A stretch of DNA of 64,000 nucleotides, taken from NCBI GenBank assembly GCA_963514095.1, contig OY741276.1, positions 12,385,739 through 12,449,738 of the forward strand. The letters run 5' to 3'. A program made the position numbers and the translations under genes. Below are positions 62,172 to 64,000 of the stretch, piece by piece (the stretch's first letter is position 1; every line of letters begins with the position of its first letter). Below the pieces are notes generated by a model. The model saw only the letters and a program-made list of their open reading frames with translations. It was not told the origin of the DNA and ran no database searches. This DNA is from Eutrigla gurnardus. Taxonomy: Eukaryota > Chordata > Actinopteri > Perciformes > Triglidae.

Positions 62172-64000
62172 ACACCCACCCACTTCCCAAATCATGGACT
62201 CCCACTTCCTGTCCCTCATATCTCCATTCCCAACCCGCCTTCCTGCAGTCTGTGCTGTTTCTAGAAAGTGTTCATAAAACGCAGATCAATGACTAGTTTA
62301 GTTAATTCTATCAAGTTGGGAAATCAGACTTTGAGGAAGAGCCGAATTGGCCTGAGATCAGTGTTATGCACGTCCTCATCTATCCCCCTCTCACAGCACC
62401 AGGAAGGCACAAGCTAAAGCACCTTATTCAGCTTCCATTTTATCCTTTAGGCTGCTATAATTGTAGATTTAACTATATGAAGAATGTCTTTCTTTCTACT
62501 GTCTTCGAAAGGCAAAGAAAGAGTACCGATTATGTTTTTAATTTGTTTGGTTTGCACTTTGATGGTAACAAGTTGTTTTGAGTGTATTGAGAGTGTAAAA
62601 GAGTGTGTATGACTGATGTATATAAGGATTAAGCTCAGACGGGGAGAGAATGATACAGGTTGTGGTCAAACATAGGACATTTTATGTTGCGTTCCCACTG
62701 TCAGACGCCTCTCACGCTCGCAGGTTTCATCTCCAGCATTGTAAGCACAGTTTCACTGCCATGGTGGCGACAGCAGTGGTGGTAGAAACGGACTGAGAAA
62801 TAGTTCAGATAGTTTAAGCCTCGCCTTTACAGCGCGCCCAAAGAAGTGTGCGTAGGGGGACTAAAGGAAACACAAGTCCAGAGAGCTGGATCAGTCTGGG
62901 ATGTAACATGGTCATTTTTTTATTTGCAAATGAGTGATCATTGCAAGCCTAATCCAGAGGTCTGCTTAAGCTTTCAAAAATCAAAATCCAAACTTCGACA
63001 GCCTCACCACTTTTATCATCATATACATATAATTGATAATTGTGTCTGTATGCCATTACCAGAGGCACACAGGAAAAATCCACCTCAGACCAACTGTACT
63101 ACAGTTTTAGTTAAGTAATCTACAAATACTTAAAAAGGAGCAGAGTACCTTTTTAAGACCAGCAATATTCCATTTTAACAGCCGGTTTCCTCATCAATAC
63201 AAGACGTCTAAAAAGCTGCATACCTGAAGTTGTTTTCCAACCAGACGGGAGATATTTTACATTAGATGATGTTGATCACCTTTTATATTAAAAGGTGGAA
63301 GACCAGTTACGATACGGGCATGGCGTTATAGTAGCGTGTGGTGCGTCTATGTCATCTCATTTCAAAAGTTTAAATTATGATATTTATTTCACCATCTTTT
63401 TGTACAAGTTTGATAGCCCTGGAATCTTTTGACATGTGAAGGGAAATATTCTGGCACCAGCTACAAAAAAAGAAAATCTGCCCAGTTTTAAAACTATAAA
63501 ATATATTTGGAATGTGTCATAAGTTTAGACACCATTCGTTGATGTTTCTTAATTTAGCACTTACTCTCCCTATTAAGTCTTGGATTAAGCTTGCAATGCA
63601 CTGAAGAATAGATTTTCTTGTATGTGTCCAAGAAAATGGAACCTGATTTTGAGGAACAGAGTTTTGTAGTGCTGGGTGTGTTTTTTTTTTTGTTTGTTTT
63701 TTTTAAAGCAACACTACATCCTTCAACACTGTATGAATCCTTTCATAACTGCCCAGTCACTCTAGTTGTGATGTTTGAATCACTTCGATTTACAAATTAC
63801 CCGTGTGGAGTTACAGTGAAACTGGTAGGCAGGTGAATTGTTGATAATCAAAACACCAAATGATTTATTTGTATCCAATTATAGCATAATTTGAAGCATT
63901 TTTAACCCTTAGTCTATTTTTTTGGTGTTTGAGAAGATTATGGCATTTTAATATATACACACTGTTTGTTAGAATATTGAGTGTGCACAATTTACAAAGA
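62172..64000 (+). other. znf367 3' UTR / downstream sequence
   Basis: AT-rich sequence after the znf367 stop with no further gene. No canonical AATAAA was noticed; ATTAAA occurs at 63287-63292. The 3' UTR may continue past the window. Confidence 0.5.

Overview
This is animal (vertebrate) nuclear DNA, most probably from a spiny-rayed (percomorph) teleost fish. Genes are split by GT-AG introns. Dinucleotide microsatellites are abundant, there is a tRNA-derived SINE of teleost type, and the proteins read as fish orthologues of known vertebrate genes. No bacterial, viral, plasmid or CRISPR content was seen.

Layout. Positions 1-32157 contain no exon I can support. They are most likely part of the very large intron 5 of fbxl17, because the next fbxl17 coding exons should lie on this side. 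The stretch holds long microsatellites, G-rich and purine-rich tracts, one SINE, a degenerate interspersed repeat (24630-25090) and several AT-rich blocks that look like conserved non-coding elements. Positions 32158-35270 (minus strand) carry the first five coding exons of fbxl17. A CpG-bearing region at about 36600-37950 separates fbxl17 from prxl2c (37982-39271, plus), so the two are transcribed divergently. Next comes cdc14b (plus, 40294 to about 51270), with two alternative first coding exons and a variable 3' end. habp4 lies tail to tail with it (minus, 52404-56390). znf367 (plus, 59245-62171) follows behind a promoter crowded with CCAAT boxes and E2F-like sites.

The order and orientation prxl2c-cdc14b-habp4-znf367 is the mirror image of the human 9q22 order ZNF367-HABP4-CDC14B-PRXL2C as I remember it. 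fbxl17 is on human chromosome 5, so its position here either keeps an ancestral linkage or reflects a fish-lineage join. The five genes form a syntenic block, not a pathway. They encode an SCF ubiquitin-ligase receptor, a peroxiredoxin-like protein, a CDK-opposing phosphatase, a ribosome/RNA-binding protein and a cell-cycle-linked zinc-finger factor.

Exon limits were worked out by hand from splice sites, reading phase and remembered human proteins. All coding joins given are phase-consistent, except where the text says the end is uncertain. I found no convincing undescribed system. The most useful leads are the dual first exons and multiple C-termini of cdc14b, the NF-Y/E2F promoter of znf367, the CTCF-like sites and the candidate intronic enhancers.
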